Counted from the stretch's first letter, positions 54,095 to 62,466 are shown. The stretch: DNA of 64,000 bases from Janibacter sp. HTCC2649 (GCF_000152705.1 NZ_CH672413.1:1773978-1837977), one strand, 5' to 3'. Notes: generated from the sequence alone by a model not told the origin. Translations and numbers: made by a program.

Positions 54095-54120
54095 CGCCAT
54101 GGCCAGATCTGACCATGGCG
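54095..54120. promoter_or_regulatory. 26-bp near-perfect palindrome between luxR-type and secreted protein genes
   Basis: The 26 bases read symmetrically at 12 of 13 pairs about a central AGATCT, with outer arms CGCCATGG and CCATGGCG. It lies 59 bases from the LuxR-type start and about 100 bases from the divergent gene. Likely operator for the LuxR-type regulator or another factor. Confidence 0.6.
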
Positions 54121-54222
54121 GGGCTGAAACGGAGTTCGCCAGTTGTGGTCAGGTGCCCGCCGTGCGCGATCCCTAGCGTCGAAGGCGTCAGAAGAACCCA
54201 CTCCATGAAGGAACTGATCACC

Positions 54223-54582
54223 GTGAAAACTGTCATCACCCGCAGCGCCGCTGCAGTCGGCACATCGTTCCTCGGTGTGCTCCTGCTGACCGGCCCTGCC
54301 AACGCCAAGGACATCGGCCCCGGCGAACCCCTCGCCGCTTCGATGGCCACCCACCCGTGCAGCAACGTCGTCCCGGAGGACCTCGCTGCCTGCCTCGACG
54401 CCTACAACATCGAGACGGCTCACTACGAGGGGCCCATCGCCCCTGCGAGCGTTCCGCCAAACCCCAACTGGGTCTCACCCGGCGCGTTGGGACTCACCGC
54501 ACTGGGCGCCGTCGTCATCGGCGGAGTCGTCATCACCACCGTGGGAGCCAGCCACCATCGGCACGCGACTCGACCTGCGTGA
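54223..54582 (+). CDS. Small exported or membrane-anchored protein
   Basis: 119 residues from GTG 54223, with AAGGA 10 bases upstream; an ATG at 54205 is possible. The N-terminus is a signal-like helix (TSFLGVLLLTGPANAKD). A middle stretch with two Cys residues (HPCSNVVPEDLAACLDAYNIE) suits a disulfide-bonded domain. A second helix (ALGLTALGAVVIGGVVITTVG) near the C-terminus suggests membrane anchoring, followed by a His-rich end (SHHRHATRPA). It is divergent from the LuxR-type gene. No family recognised. Confidence 0.6.
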   Translation: MKTVITRSAAAVGTSFLGVLLLTGPANAKDIGPGEPLAASMATHPCSNVVPEDLAACLDAYNIETAHYEGPIAPASVPPNPNWVSPGALGLTALGAVVIGGVVITTVGASHHRHATRPA

Positions 54583-54590
54583 CTCCACCT

Positions 54591-54628
54591 CCGGCAGCCG
54601 ACCGAATCCTTATCCGGTCGGCTGCCGG
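54591..54628. terminator. Bidirectional terminator at the end of the NRPS-peptidase unit
   Basis: Arms CCGGCAGCCGACCG (54591-54604) and its complement (54615-54628), with a 10-base loop, lie between convergent genes and cover the peptidase stop. Confidence 0.8.
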
Positions 54629-55947
54629 CGTGCGTCGGGGAGTGCCGGGAGGGGTTCGGCGCGCAGCCAGGCGTGGAAGAGCCCGCTCAATCGACGGCCG
54701 GCGGTCCGCTCGGACAGGGCCTCGAACTCGGCCGTCGTGACGCTGCCACCGTTGTGCCGCGCCACCCAGTCGCGCAGGATGGCGAAGAAGGTGGTGTCGC
54801 CGACCTCGAGGCGCAGGGCGTGCAGGGTCAGGGCTCCACGCTTGTAGATGCGGTCGTCGAACATCTCCGAGGCACCCGGCGAGATGACGATGACGTCCTG
54901 CGGCAGGGCGGCGAGCTTCTCGTGGTGACGTGCGGCCTGCTCCCCCGTCGTGGCGATCCCTGCCGCCTCGGACCAGAGCCACTCGGCGTAGCAGGCGAAG
55001 CCCTCGTGCAGCCAGATGTCGCTCCACTGCGCAGCGGTGACGGCGTTGCCGAACCACTGGTGCGACAGCTCGTGAGCGATGAGTCGCTGCGCCTCCCACG
55101 ACCGAGTGCAGTGGTTGGAGCCGAAGGTCGACGCCGCCTGCGACTCGAGAGGGATCTCGAGGACGTCGTCGGTGATGACGACGGCATACTCCGCGAAAGG
55201 GTAGGGACCGAAGAGCTCGACGAACGTCGACACCATCTGCGCCTGGTCGGCGAACGCCTCCGCGACGGCGGACCGCAGTCGCGGCGGGTGGTGCAGCCGC
55301 ACCGGCACGGGAGCCCCCGACACCTCGGTGGTCTCGTAGCGACCGATCTGCACCGTCGCGAGGTAGGGCGCCATCGGCTCGTCCATCGCGTAGATCCACC
55401 GGGTCGCGCGCCCGTCCTTGCGTCGCTCGGCGAGCGTGCCGTTGGCAACGACGGCGTATGCCGTGTCCGTCGTGACGCTGATGGCGTAGGTCGCCTTGTC
55501 GGCGGCTCGGTCGTTGCACGGGAACCACGAGGGGGCGCCGTGCGGCTGTGACGCGACGATGACGCCGTCGGCGAGTTCTTCCCAGCCCGCCCGACCGTCG
55601 GGACCGGGAACGGTGCGGGGGGTGCCGGCATACGCGATCGTCAGCGAGAGAACGGTGCCGGCGGGCACGGTGTCCGCGAAGCGCAGCGTGAGGTGTGATG
55701 CCCGGTGCGCCCAACGGCGCAAGTTCGCCCCCGTGAGGTCGACCCGAGTCACCTTGAGCGCGTGGAGGTCGAGCGTGATGGTCGGGGTGTCGACGGCGAG
55801 GGTCAGCGTGAGGTGCGCGCGACCGGTGAGGTGGTTGCCCGCAGCCTTGTAGGTGAGGTCGAGCTCGTAGTGGTCGACGCCGTATGCCGTGTCGCCGTGT
55901 CCGGGCATGTAGGGGTCAGCCTGCGTGCCCGTTGCGTTCGCGCTCAC
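54610..55947 (-). CDS. Short M1-family zinc metallopeptidase coupled to the Pls-like synthetase
   Basis: 445 residues from GTG 55947, which overlaps the synthetase stop as GTGA; ATG 55959 would overlap more. Zinc site HELSH (292-296) and third ligand Glu315 in WLHEGF, spaced 18 residues apart as in M1. The GAMEN position reads LESQAAS, a variant seen in short bacterial M1 enzymes, and the ERAP1-like C-terminal domain is missing. No signal peptide is visible. Its coupling to a Pls/PosA-type synthetase resembles the pairing of epsilon-poly-lysine synthetase with a poly-lysine-degrading zinc aminopeptidase reported in Streptomyces. Self-protection or product trimming is a hypothesis. Confidence 0.85.
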   Translation of the reverse strand: MSANATGTQADPYMPGHGDTAYGVDHYELDLTYKAAGNHLTGRAHLTLTLAVDTPTITLDLHALKVTRVDLTGANLRRWAHRASHLTLRFADTVPAGTVLSLTIAYAGTPRTVPGPDGRAGWEELADGVIVASQPHGAPSWFPCNDRAADKATYAISVTTDTAYAVVANGTLAERRKDGRATRWIYAMDEPMAPYLATVQIGRYETTEVSGAPVPVRLHHPPRLRSAVAEAFADQAQMVSTFVELFGPYPFAEYAVVITDDVLEIPLESQAASTFGSNHCTRSWEAQRLIAHELSHQWFGNAVTAAQWSDIWLHEGFACYAEWLWSEAAGIATTGEQAARHHEKLAALPQDVIVISPGASEMFDDRIYKRGALTLHALRLEVGDTTFFAILRDWVARHNGGSVTTAEFEALSERTAGRRLSGLFHAWLRAEPLPALPDARRQPTG

Positions 55948-58900
55948 TCGTCCACCCATGGTCCGACAGGGTTGCCGATCCAGCGGGTCCGATCGGGGAC
56001 CGACTCGCCGCGCATCACGAGAGATACGGGACCGACGGTGGCGTGCCGACCGATCTGGGCGGCGGGCAGGATCACCGAGTTGGGGCCGAGGGTGCCGCCG
56101 CGCTTGACGGTGACGGTGTCCATCGAGAGCACCCGGTCGTGGAAGAGGTGGGTCTGGACGACCGTGCCGGCGTTGATCGAGGCGCCGTCGTCGAGGCGGA
56201 CGAGGTCTGCTTCGGGCAGCCAGTAGGTCTCGAGCCAGACGCCGTCGCCGATCTTGGCGCCCATCGACCGCAGCCACATGTTGAGGGCGAGGGTTCCGGT
56301 CGCGGCGCGGGCGAACCACGGAGCGGCGAGGACCTCGACGAAGGTGTCGGCGAGCTCGTTGCGCCACACGAAGGAGGACCAGAGCGCGTGGTTGCCCGGC
56401 CGGAGCTTGCCGACGAGCAGCCACTTGGCGGTGGTCGCGCACCCGGCCGCGAGCGCACCGGCCGCGAGGAGGACGAATCCGCTGAGGAGGACGGCCCAGA
56501 TGAGGCCGTGGCTGAGCAATAGCTCGATGGCGGCGACGACGAGGACGACGAGGGCGATGTGGATCCACACAGGCACGGCACGCAGGGCCTCGACGACGGC
56601 GCGGCCCACGCGCAGCTTGGTGGGCGGGGAGTAGGTGCGGGTGGAGTCCGCGTCGGAGCCTTCGCGCCGTAGTGGCCGCGGCGGGGAGCCGAGCCATGAG
56701 GTGCCGGCCTTGGCCTTCTTGCGGCGAGGGGCGGCCGAGAGGACGGCGACGAGTCCCTGCTTGGGCACCTTGCGACCGGGAGCGGCCATGCCGGAGTTGC
56801 CGACGAAGGCGCCCTTGCCGATGCGTACGTGCTCGACCCGCAGCCAGCCGGCACCCAGCTCATAGCCCGCGACCATCGTGTCGTCGGCGAGGAAGGCACC
56901 GGCTCCGACCCGGGTGAAAGTCGGGATGAGCAGGACGGTCGAGGCCTCGACGTCGGGGCCGAGGTCGGCGCCGAGCCCGCGCAGCCACGACGGTGTGAGG
57001 CTGCTGGAGTAGAGCGGGAAGAGCCACGTCCGCGCGTCGTCGAGGATGCGCAGCGTCGTCCACGCCTGCCACGCCTGACGTCCGTGGACGGGGTGGGCGC
57101 CGGCGCGCAGACCGATCGCGAGCAGTCGGACGAGGACGAGGACCATCACCGCAAGGGCGACGAAGCCGACGGTGGCCCCGAGGGGGATCCAGAGCAGTGC
57201 GGTCCCCAGAGCGCCGCCGATGGAGGTCGTGTCCGCGAGGGCAGGAAGGGCCACCAGGGCGCCGATGGCGACCGCCGCGAGAGGGAGGAGCGAGACGACG
57301 ACGGCCGACGCGGCATACGCGCCCAACCAGATTGGCTTGTTGGCCGGGCGGGCGTCGTGCCACGGGCCGCGTGCCGTGCCGGAGGGTTCGGCTGGGGCTC
57401 CGGACCACGACTCGTCGGCAGGGACCGCGCCGAAAACGGCTGAGCCGGGGGCGATTTCGGCGCGTTCGCCGACATCCGCGCCGGGGAGGAGGGAGCTGCG
57501 GGCACCGACCCGTGCGCCTTCGCGGACCCGGATCGGTCCGACGATGAACTTCGCGCCGTCGATCCAGTGCCCGCGCAGGTCGACCTCGGGCTCGATCGAG
57601 ACTCCGTCGCCGAGGTCGAGCATGCCGGTGACCGGCGGGACGGAGTGCAGGTCGACATCGCTTCCTACGCGGGCACCGAGTGCCCGGGCGAACACCTTGA
57701 TGAAGGGCGCACCCGAGAGGTTGGCGGCGCCGAGCTCGTCGACGAGGCGTTCGGCCAGCCAGACGCGCAGGTGGACCTCTCCGCCGCGGGGGTACTCCCC
57801 CGGCTCGAGGTGACGCAGCAGCGTGCGGACGCCGAGGGCGGCCAGGGCCATCCGCCCGACCGGCGAGATGAGGAGGACCCATCCGAGGGCGAGCCACCAC
57901 CAGTGCACGATCGGCAGCCAGGTGAGGTCGAGGACGGACCGTGCGACGGCGTTGCCGAGGCCGATCCAGGTGAGCCACCGCAGGCCAGCGATGCTGCGCA
58001 GGACGACGGAGGCGAGGATCTGAGCGCTCTGGGTCTTGCCGGGCACCGGTGGCACGTCACGGTTGAGTCGACCGGTGGGCGTCTCCATCTCGTCGAGCGC
58101 CACCGCGAGGGCGGCGAGACTCGGGTGCTCGTAGATGTCGGCGACCGTGACCTCGGGGAAGCGTTCGCGCAGCCGGCTCACGAGCTGGGCCGCACTGAGC
58201 GAGCCGCCACCGACGTCGAAGAAGTCCTCGTCGGAAGTGGTCGGCGGGCCGCCCAGGATGCTCGCCCACAGCCCCGAGATCCAGCCGGCGGTGTCACCCG
58301 TGTCGGCACCACCGGCGGGGTTGGTGGGGGCCAGGGGCCACGGCAGGGCGTCGCGGTCGATCTTGCCGGAGGTGCGCGTGGGCAGGGTGTCGACGACGGC
58401 GAGGCGCGGGACGAGGGCGGCCGGCATCGACTGGCGCATCGACTCGGTTGCCGCCTTCGCGTCGAACGTGTCGTTCGTCGTGACGTAGCCGATGAGCAGG
58501 GTGTTGCCCGCCTCGCTCCGGCGCACGGCGGCGGCCGCACCACTCACACCGGGTAGGGACAGCAGAGCGGAGTCGATCTCGCCGAGCTCGATGCGTCGGC
58601 CGCCGACCTTCACCTGGTCGTCGGCCCGCCCGAGGAAGACGAGCCCCTCGGGCTCGTTGCGCACGAGGTCACCCGAGCGGTAGGCGCGGTCCCAGCCCAA
58701 GGTGGGCATGGCGGCATACGCCGCTCTGTCCTTCTCCTCATCGAGGTAGCGAGCGAGACCGACGCCGCCGATGATGAGCTCGCCGCTCTCCCCCTCGGGG
58801 ACGGGCTGGCCGGTCGCGTCGACGACGGCGAGGTCCCAGCCAGCGAGCGGGAGGCCGATGCGGACTGGTGGTTCGCCAGTGAGCTGGGCTCCACAGGCGA

Positions 58901-59819
58901 CGACGGTGGCCTCGGTGGGGCCGTAGGTGTTCCAGACCTCGCGGTGCTCGTTGGCCAGGCGCGCGCCGATCTCGGGCGGGCACGCTTCGCCGCCGAGGAT
59001 GAGGAGGCGGACGTCCGCGAGCGCCTCTGTCGGCCACAGGGTCACGAGGGTCGGCACGGTCGAGACGATGGTGATGCGGTTGGCAGTGAGCCACGGGCCG
59101 AGCTCGACACCTGAGCGGACGAGAGAACGGGGTGCGGGGACGAGGCACGCGCCGTAGCGCCACGCGAGCCACATCTCCTCGCAACTCGCGTCGAAGGCGA
59201 CCGAGAGGCCAGCCATGACTCGGTCGCCCGGACCAATGGGCCTGTCCTGCAAGAACATTCGCGACTCGGCGTCGACGAAGGCAGCCGCATTGCGGTGCGT
59301 GACGGCAACGCCCTTGGGCTTGCCGGTCGAGCCGGACGTGAAGATGATCCAGGCGTCGTCGTCGGTCGTCGGGTCCTCGCGTGGTCCCGTCTGCTCAGCG
59401 GCGTATGCCGTGTCGTCACCGTGCGTGGAGCCGCCGCCGACCGCTCGGACCACGAGGTCAGTTGTGATGATCGCGGCGACGTCGGCCTCTCCGAAGACGA
59501 TGCGCGCGCGCTCGTCCGGGTCGTCGTAGTCGACCGGGACGTACGCCGCACCGGCGACGAGGATGCCGGCGATGGCGACGTAGAGGTCGAGAGTGCCCGA
59601 GGGGATGCGGATGCCGACCCGGTCACCGCGTTCGACGCCGGCCGCACGCAGGGCGTCGGCCACGTCCTCCGCAGCCTCGGCGAACTCGCCATAGGTGAGC
59701 ACGCTCGTGCCGTTGTCGACGGCGGGCGCGTCAGGGTGGGCCTCGATCGTGGCGCGCAGGATGTCAACGAGGGTGCGTGGGCTGGGGGCCTCACTCCCTC
59801 GGAGCAGGGGGTCGCTCAC
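55944..59819 (-). CDS. Pls/PosA-type membrane NRPS (A-T-TM with three tandem C-terminal domains)
   Basis: 1291 residues. Adenylation domain: A3 IIFTSGSTGKPKGVAVTH (158-175), A4 FDASCEEMW (209-217), A5 NTYGPTEATV, A7 YRSGDLVR, A8 GRADDQVKVGGRRIELGEID, A10 Lys486. Carrier Ser540 in VGGGSL. Then six membrane helices in three pairs (near 604-652, 832-902, 1083-1128), separating three soluble segments (about 680-810, 940-1030, 1140-1290) with hexapeptide-like left-handed beta-helix repeats. This is the layout of epsilon-poly-L-lysine synthetase and relatives, which make iso-amide homopolymers without a separate condensing enzyme. My hand-derived code DAESIGTVVK resembles the lysine code DAESIGSVAK. 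Its GTG overlaps the nuoA stop (GTGA). The product is unproven. Confidence 0.87.
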   Translation of the reverse strand: MSDPLLRGSEAPSPRTLVDILRATIEAHPDAPAVDNGTSVLTYGEFAEAAEDVADALRAAGVERGDRVGIRIPSGTLDLYVAIAGILVAGAAYVPVDYDDPDERARIVFGEADVAAIITTDLVVRAVGGGSTHGDDTAYAAEQTGPREDPTTDDDAWIIFTSGSTGKPKGVAVTHRNAAAFVDAESRMFLQDRPIGPGDRVMAGLSVAFDASCEEMWLAWRYGACLVPAPRSLVRSGVELGPWLTANRITIVSTVPTLVTLWPTEALADVRLLILGGEACPPEIGARLANEHREVWNTYGPTEATVVACGAQLTGEPPVRIGLPLAGWDLAVVDATGQPVPEGESGELIIGGVGLARYLDEEKDRAAYAAMPTLGWDRAYRSGDLVRNEPEGLVFLGRADDQVKVGGRRIELGEIDSALLSLPGVSGAAAAVRRSEAGNTLLIGYVTTNDTFDAKAATESMRQSMPAALVPRLAVVDTLPTRTSGKIDRDALPWPLAPTNPAGGADTGDTAGWISGLWASILGGPPTTSDEDFFDVGGGSLSAAQLVSRLRERFPEVTVADIYEHPSLAALAVALDEMETPTGRLNRDVPPVPGKTQSAQILASVVLRSIAGLRWLTWIGLGNAVARSVLDLTWLPIVHWWWLALGWVLLISPVGRMALAALGVRTLLRHLEPGEYPRGGEVHLRVWLAERLVDELGAANLSGAPFIKVFARALGARVGSDVDLHSVPPVTGMLDLGDGVSIEPEVDLRGHWIDGAKFIVGPIRVREGARVGARSSLLPGADVGERAEIAPGSAVFGAVPADESWSGAPAEPSGTARGPWHDARPANKPIWLGAYAASAVVVSLLPLAAVAIGALVALPALADTTSIGGALGTALLWIPLGATVGFVALAVMVLVLVRLLAIGLRAGAHPVHGRQAWQAWTTLRILDDARTWLFPLYSSSLTPSWLRGLGADLGPDVEASTVLLIPTFTRVGAGAFLADDTMVAGYELGAGWLRVEHVRIGKGAFVGNSGMAAPGRKVPKQGLVAVLSAAPRRKKAKAGTSWLGSPPRPLRREGSDADSTRTYSPPTKLRVGRAVVEALRAVPVWIHIALVVLVVAAIELLLSHGLIWAVLLSGFVLLAAGALAAGCATTAKWLLVGKLRPGNHALWSSFVWRNELADTFVEVLAAPWFARAATGTLALNMWLRSMGAKIGDGVWLETYWLPEADLVRLDDGASINAGTVVQTHLFHDRVLSMDTVTVKRGGTLGPNSVILPAAQIGRHATVGPVSLVMRGESVPDRTRWIGNPVGPWVDE

Positions 59820-60175
59820 GTCCAGCGGAGGAGTCCGCGGCGGGCCGCGTGGAGGAGGCCGATGACGATGATGCCGATGAAGATTGCGATCTCGACGAGC
59901 GACGCAGCACCCAGCTGGGCGTCACGCAGGACGTAGGCCCACGGGAAGAGATAGACGGCGTCGACGGCGAAGACGACATAGAGGAAGGCGTAGGACAGGT
60001 AGCGGACCTGGCTCTGGGCCCAGCCCTGGCCGACCGGGTCGACACCGGACTCGTAGGTCGAGAGCTTGGCCGTCGAGGGAGCCCGCGGGGCGAGGAGGCG
60101 GCGAGCGCCCATCGCGGCGATCACCAGCACCAGTCCGATGCCCAGCACCCCGGCTGCGGCGAGGTATCCCGTCAT
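59816..60175 (-). CDS. nuoA: NADH-quinone oxidoreductase-like subunit A
   Basis: 119 residues, three membrane helices. The loop between helices one and two (STYESGVDPVGQGWAQSQVRYLSYAFLYVVFAVDAVYLFPW) contains the conserved ESG, Q-R-Y and F-D-x-E/D-like features of NuoA. It is followed directly by the Pls-like synthetase in place of nuoB, with which it shares a 4-base overlap. Downstream nuo genes are 9 to 21 kb away. Confidence 0.93.
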   Translation of the reverse strand: MTGYLAAAGVLGIGLVLVIAAMGARRLLAPRAPSTAKLSTYESGVDPVGQGWAQSQVRYLSYAFLYVVFAVDAVYLFPWAYVLRDAQLGAASLVEIAIFIGIIVIGLLHAARRGLLRWT

Positions 60176-60225
60176 GACTCAGAGCCTAGCCACGCCAGAT
60201 GAACAGCGGGTGACGGCTCTCAAGG

Positions 60226-60744
60226 TCACTCGAGGTAGCAGGCTCCATAGATGCTCGCCACGGTGTTGGCCCCGGTGCCGACGCTCAGCTCCGAGCCGTC
60301 CTCGTCGTAGAGCGACATCTGGTGCTCGCCGGGCTTGTCGAGCAGGGTGTGCTCGTCGCCGTAGCCTCGCTTGGCCGCGACGGCCTTGACGGCTTCCCAG
60401 GCGCGGTCCCAGTCAGCCTCGGGAATGCCGCCCAGGGCGCCACCACTCGTGAGCACCTCCGAGGTGGCGCCATCGACCTGGGAGAACGGCTCCTTGCAGC
60501 CGGAGCCCGACTCGACCGTCGGCGCCGGAGAGCGCCACGCAAGCGCCGGGGCGACCTCGCTCAACGCAGATCGCACCTCCGACAGGAGCGCCAGGTTGTC
60601 GCGCTGGGCCTGCGCCGACGTGCGGCGTGACTCGAGTTGTTGTTGGGTGTCCACGTCAGCTCCTTGGCAAGCGGTGAGGATCATGGCCGCCAGCACTGCA
60701 ACGAGCATTGCCAACGGTCGGCGTGACTGCAATGGGGGCCTCAC
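60226..60744 (-). CDS. Lipoprotein, last gene of the WXG100/DUF1023 cassette
   Basis: 172 residues from GTG 60744, which overlaps the hydrolase stop as GTGA. The N-terminus ends in a lipobox (LAAMILTAC), so the protein is probably anchored on the outside of the membrane. The mature part (QGADVDTQQQLESRR, then EADWDRAWEAVKAVAAKRGYGDEH, ending ASIYGACYLE) has an amphipathic helix and a beta-rich end. No family recognised. As the partner of a secreted lipase-like protein it could be an immunity or accessory protein; this is inference. Confidence 0.75.
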   Translation of the reverse strand: MRPPLQSRRPLAMLVAVLAAMILTACQGADVDTQQQLESRRTSAQAQRDNLALLSEVRSALSEVAPALAWRSPAPTVESGSGCKEPFSQVDGATSEVLTSGGALGGIPEADWDRAWEAVKAVAAKRGYGDEHTLLDKPGEHQMSLYDEDGSELSVGTGANTVASIYGACYLE

Positions 60745-62465
60745 TTGAGCCACCCCGGAATCCATGGCTGGGACTTGATCGGGTCAGTGAACCAGCCCAC
60801 GTTCTGCCCTTCGATTGCCCCTTGAGGGTTGCCTCCGACGATCTGCGCCATGGAGTACTGGCTCGTCGAGCCGTCCTGCAGGTAGCTGGAGTGGCCCGAC
60901 ACACCCTCCCACGACCGCCCGTCGGCGGACGTCGCCTCCCCGGTCTGGAGGTGCTGCATGCCGTCGAGTCCCGTGGGGTCGCTCCCGAACCGGGCGAGGT
61001 CGCCGACCCCATCCCATTTCGCCTCCGCGTAGTAGGCGCTTCCCTCGGGGATCTGGAGATCATTGAGGTCGGACGTGCCGAGTCCCGGAGAGCCGAAGAA
61101 GACGGCTCGGTCGACGCCTGTGCCCTCGTGCTGCAATCCGTAGCCTGCAGTGGTCGAGCCGTACGAGTGAGCCAACGAGGTGAGATCCGGGTCGTTCAGC
61201 CGCGACGCGTTGATGCCCCTGAAGTAGTCGGCGAGGTCCTCGCCGCCGTCTTCCGCCGACCCGGACAGTGCGACCGAGTCGCCCGCGAAGGTGGTGCCCC
61301 ACTGGGGGGCCTGGTAGTCGAGCCAGGTGACCGTCGCGACCGTACCGTTGTCGCCGTTTCGGAAGAGCTCCTCCTCGGAGCGGGTCCGGAGCTCGGCCAT
61401 GTTCGAGTTGTAGCCGTCGATCCCCTCGACCGTCGATGTCAGCCCGGGAGTGAACACCGCGACATGGTCGGCCGTGTCGACGTTCCCGTTGGCAATGATC
61501 GCCTGGGTGCGCGGCGTGCTGAAGTCGAGCCCGAGGAGCTGGTGCTGGCCCGGCTTGGCCAGGATGCCGTCGAGCGTGCCAATGGCCCCCTTCTCCTCCC
61601 TGAGCTCGTTGTACTCGTCGATGTGCGCCCCGTAGTAGACGGGGTCGAAGCTGCCATCTGCTAGGTAGAACCCCTTCTCGATCTCGGAGATTCGAGTGTT
61701 CACGTGGTCCCGGCGAGAGGAGAGGATGTTGCGGTTCGCGAGGTCCCGGGATGTCGCGTCGACTCCGTCACGGTTGCCGATCCAACCCGGGTGATTGGCG
61801 ATGATCTCCTTGCGCTCGTCCGGCGACATCGTGGCCCACCACGCCGCACTGTCGGACGGGGTCGCGCCCTCGGGTGGCTTGAGCAGGGTGAGGTCTCCCT
61901 CGACCTCACCGAGCTTCGAGGCCGTGGCCAAGCCGCCCGCTCCGACGTGGATCCGGTTGAGCTCGATCTTCTCCAGGACGTCGCCGAGGTCGGTGTCGAC
62001 GTCGGTGGCCTTGCGCAGGGCCTGCTCGATGCGGTCGACGCATTCGGTGACCCAGCCCTGACGCTCGTCGAGGGCGACCTGGTTGTCGTGGTCGTTGCCC
62101 GTGTCGATGTCCGGGCCCATGTCGGAGACCGTGCCATCGGCCGAGATGCTCAGCTGGTGCAGCGTGGCGAATTCCTGGGCCGCGTCCACGGCCTGTTCCA
62201 CGCCGCGCACTCCGTCCGCGGCGTCACACACTGCGGTGTATGCCGCAGAGACCTCCGCGACCAGGTCCTTGAGGTCTTGGGTGACGTTCGTCAGCCTGGT
62301 GCGCGATGCCTGCGACGCGTCACCGTGCCACTGCTTCGGAAGGCCCATCGTTTCGAGCTCGTCGGCGAGGTCGAGCATGGACCGCCGAGCCTCGCGGAGG
62401 GTGGTCTCGGCCGTGTCGAGAGTGGCCGGTGACCACTGCTTGATGTTGCCCCAAGTGAGAGCCAC
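60741..62465 (-). CDS. WXG-like N-terminus fused to DUF1023 alpha/beta hydrolase
   Basis: 574 residues from GTG 62465 (VALTWGNIKQWSP), 1 base after the upstream stop. Residues 1-100 are a helical hairpin like ESX/LXG secretion domains. The C-terminal part is a DUF1023 alpha/beta hydrolase with nucleophile motif AHSYGS (H-S-Y-G-S) and downstream Asp and His candidates (FFGSPGLGTSDLND, SGHSSY). Family members resemble lipases or esterases. The gene is flanked by a WXG100-like gene and a lipoprotein gene. A secreted lipid-targeting effector is a reasonable but unproven reading. Confidence 0.82.
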   Translation of the reverse strand: MALTWGNIKQWSPATLDTAETTLREARRSMLDLADELETMGLPKQWHGDASQASRTRLTNVTQDLKDLVAEVSAAYTAVCDAADGVRGVEQAVDAAQEFATLHQLSISADGTVSDMGPDIDTGNDHDNQVALDERQGWVTECVDRIEQALRKATDVDTDLGDVLEKIELNRIHVGAGGLATASKLGEVEGDLTLLKPPEGATPSDSAAWWATMSPDERKEIIANHPGWIGNRDGVDATSRDLANRNILSSRRDHVNTRISEIEKGFYLADGSFDPVYYGAHIDEYNELREEKGAIGTLDGILAKPGQHQLLGLDFSTPRTQAIIANGNVDTADHVAVFTPGLTSTVEGIDGYNSNMAELRTRSEEELFRNGDNGTVATVTWLDYQAPQWGTTFAGDSVALSGSAEDGGEDLADYFRGINASRLNDPDLTSLAHSYGSTTAGYGLQHEGTGVDRAVFFGSPGLGTSDLNDLQIPEGSAYYAEAKWDGVGDLARFGSDPTGLDGMQHLQTGEATSADGRSWEGVSGHSSYLQDGSTSQYSMAQIVGGNPQGAIEGQNVGWFTDPIKSQPWIPGWLK

Positions 62466-62466
62466 G

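Larger units (their letters stand above)
63..62242. repeat. Over-represented octamer GTATGCCG / CGGCATAC, about 53 copies
   Basis: I counted roughly 30 copies as CGGCATAC and 23 as GTATGCCG on the plus strand, inside genes and between them. Approximate positions of CGGCATAC: 1040, 5260, 6170, 10468, 11627, 13456, 17040, 17580, 18038, 20548, 22635, 24196, 24258, 26960, 28696, 29298, 31046, 31852, 34868, 36064, 39048, 42024, 45091, 45666, 46121, 50217, 55181, 55627, 57309, 58710. Of GTATGCCG: 63, 840, 4507, 5747, 8227, 10444, 10936, 12580, 16943, 23055, 23411, 28868, 32614, 34994, 36505, 38967, 41772, 44804, 46189, 55455, 55880, 59402, 62235. Expected by composition is two to three in both orientations. 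Positions may be off by one or two. Confidence 0.85.
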
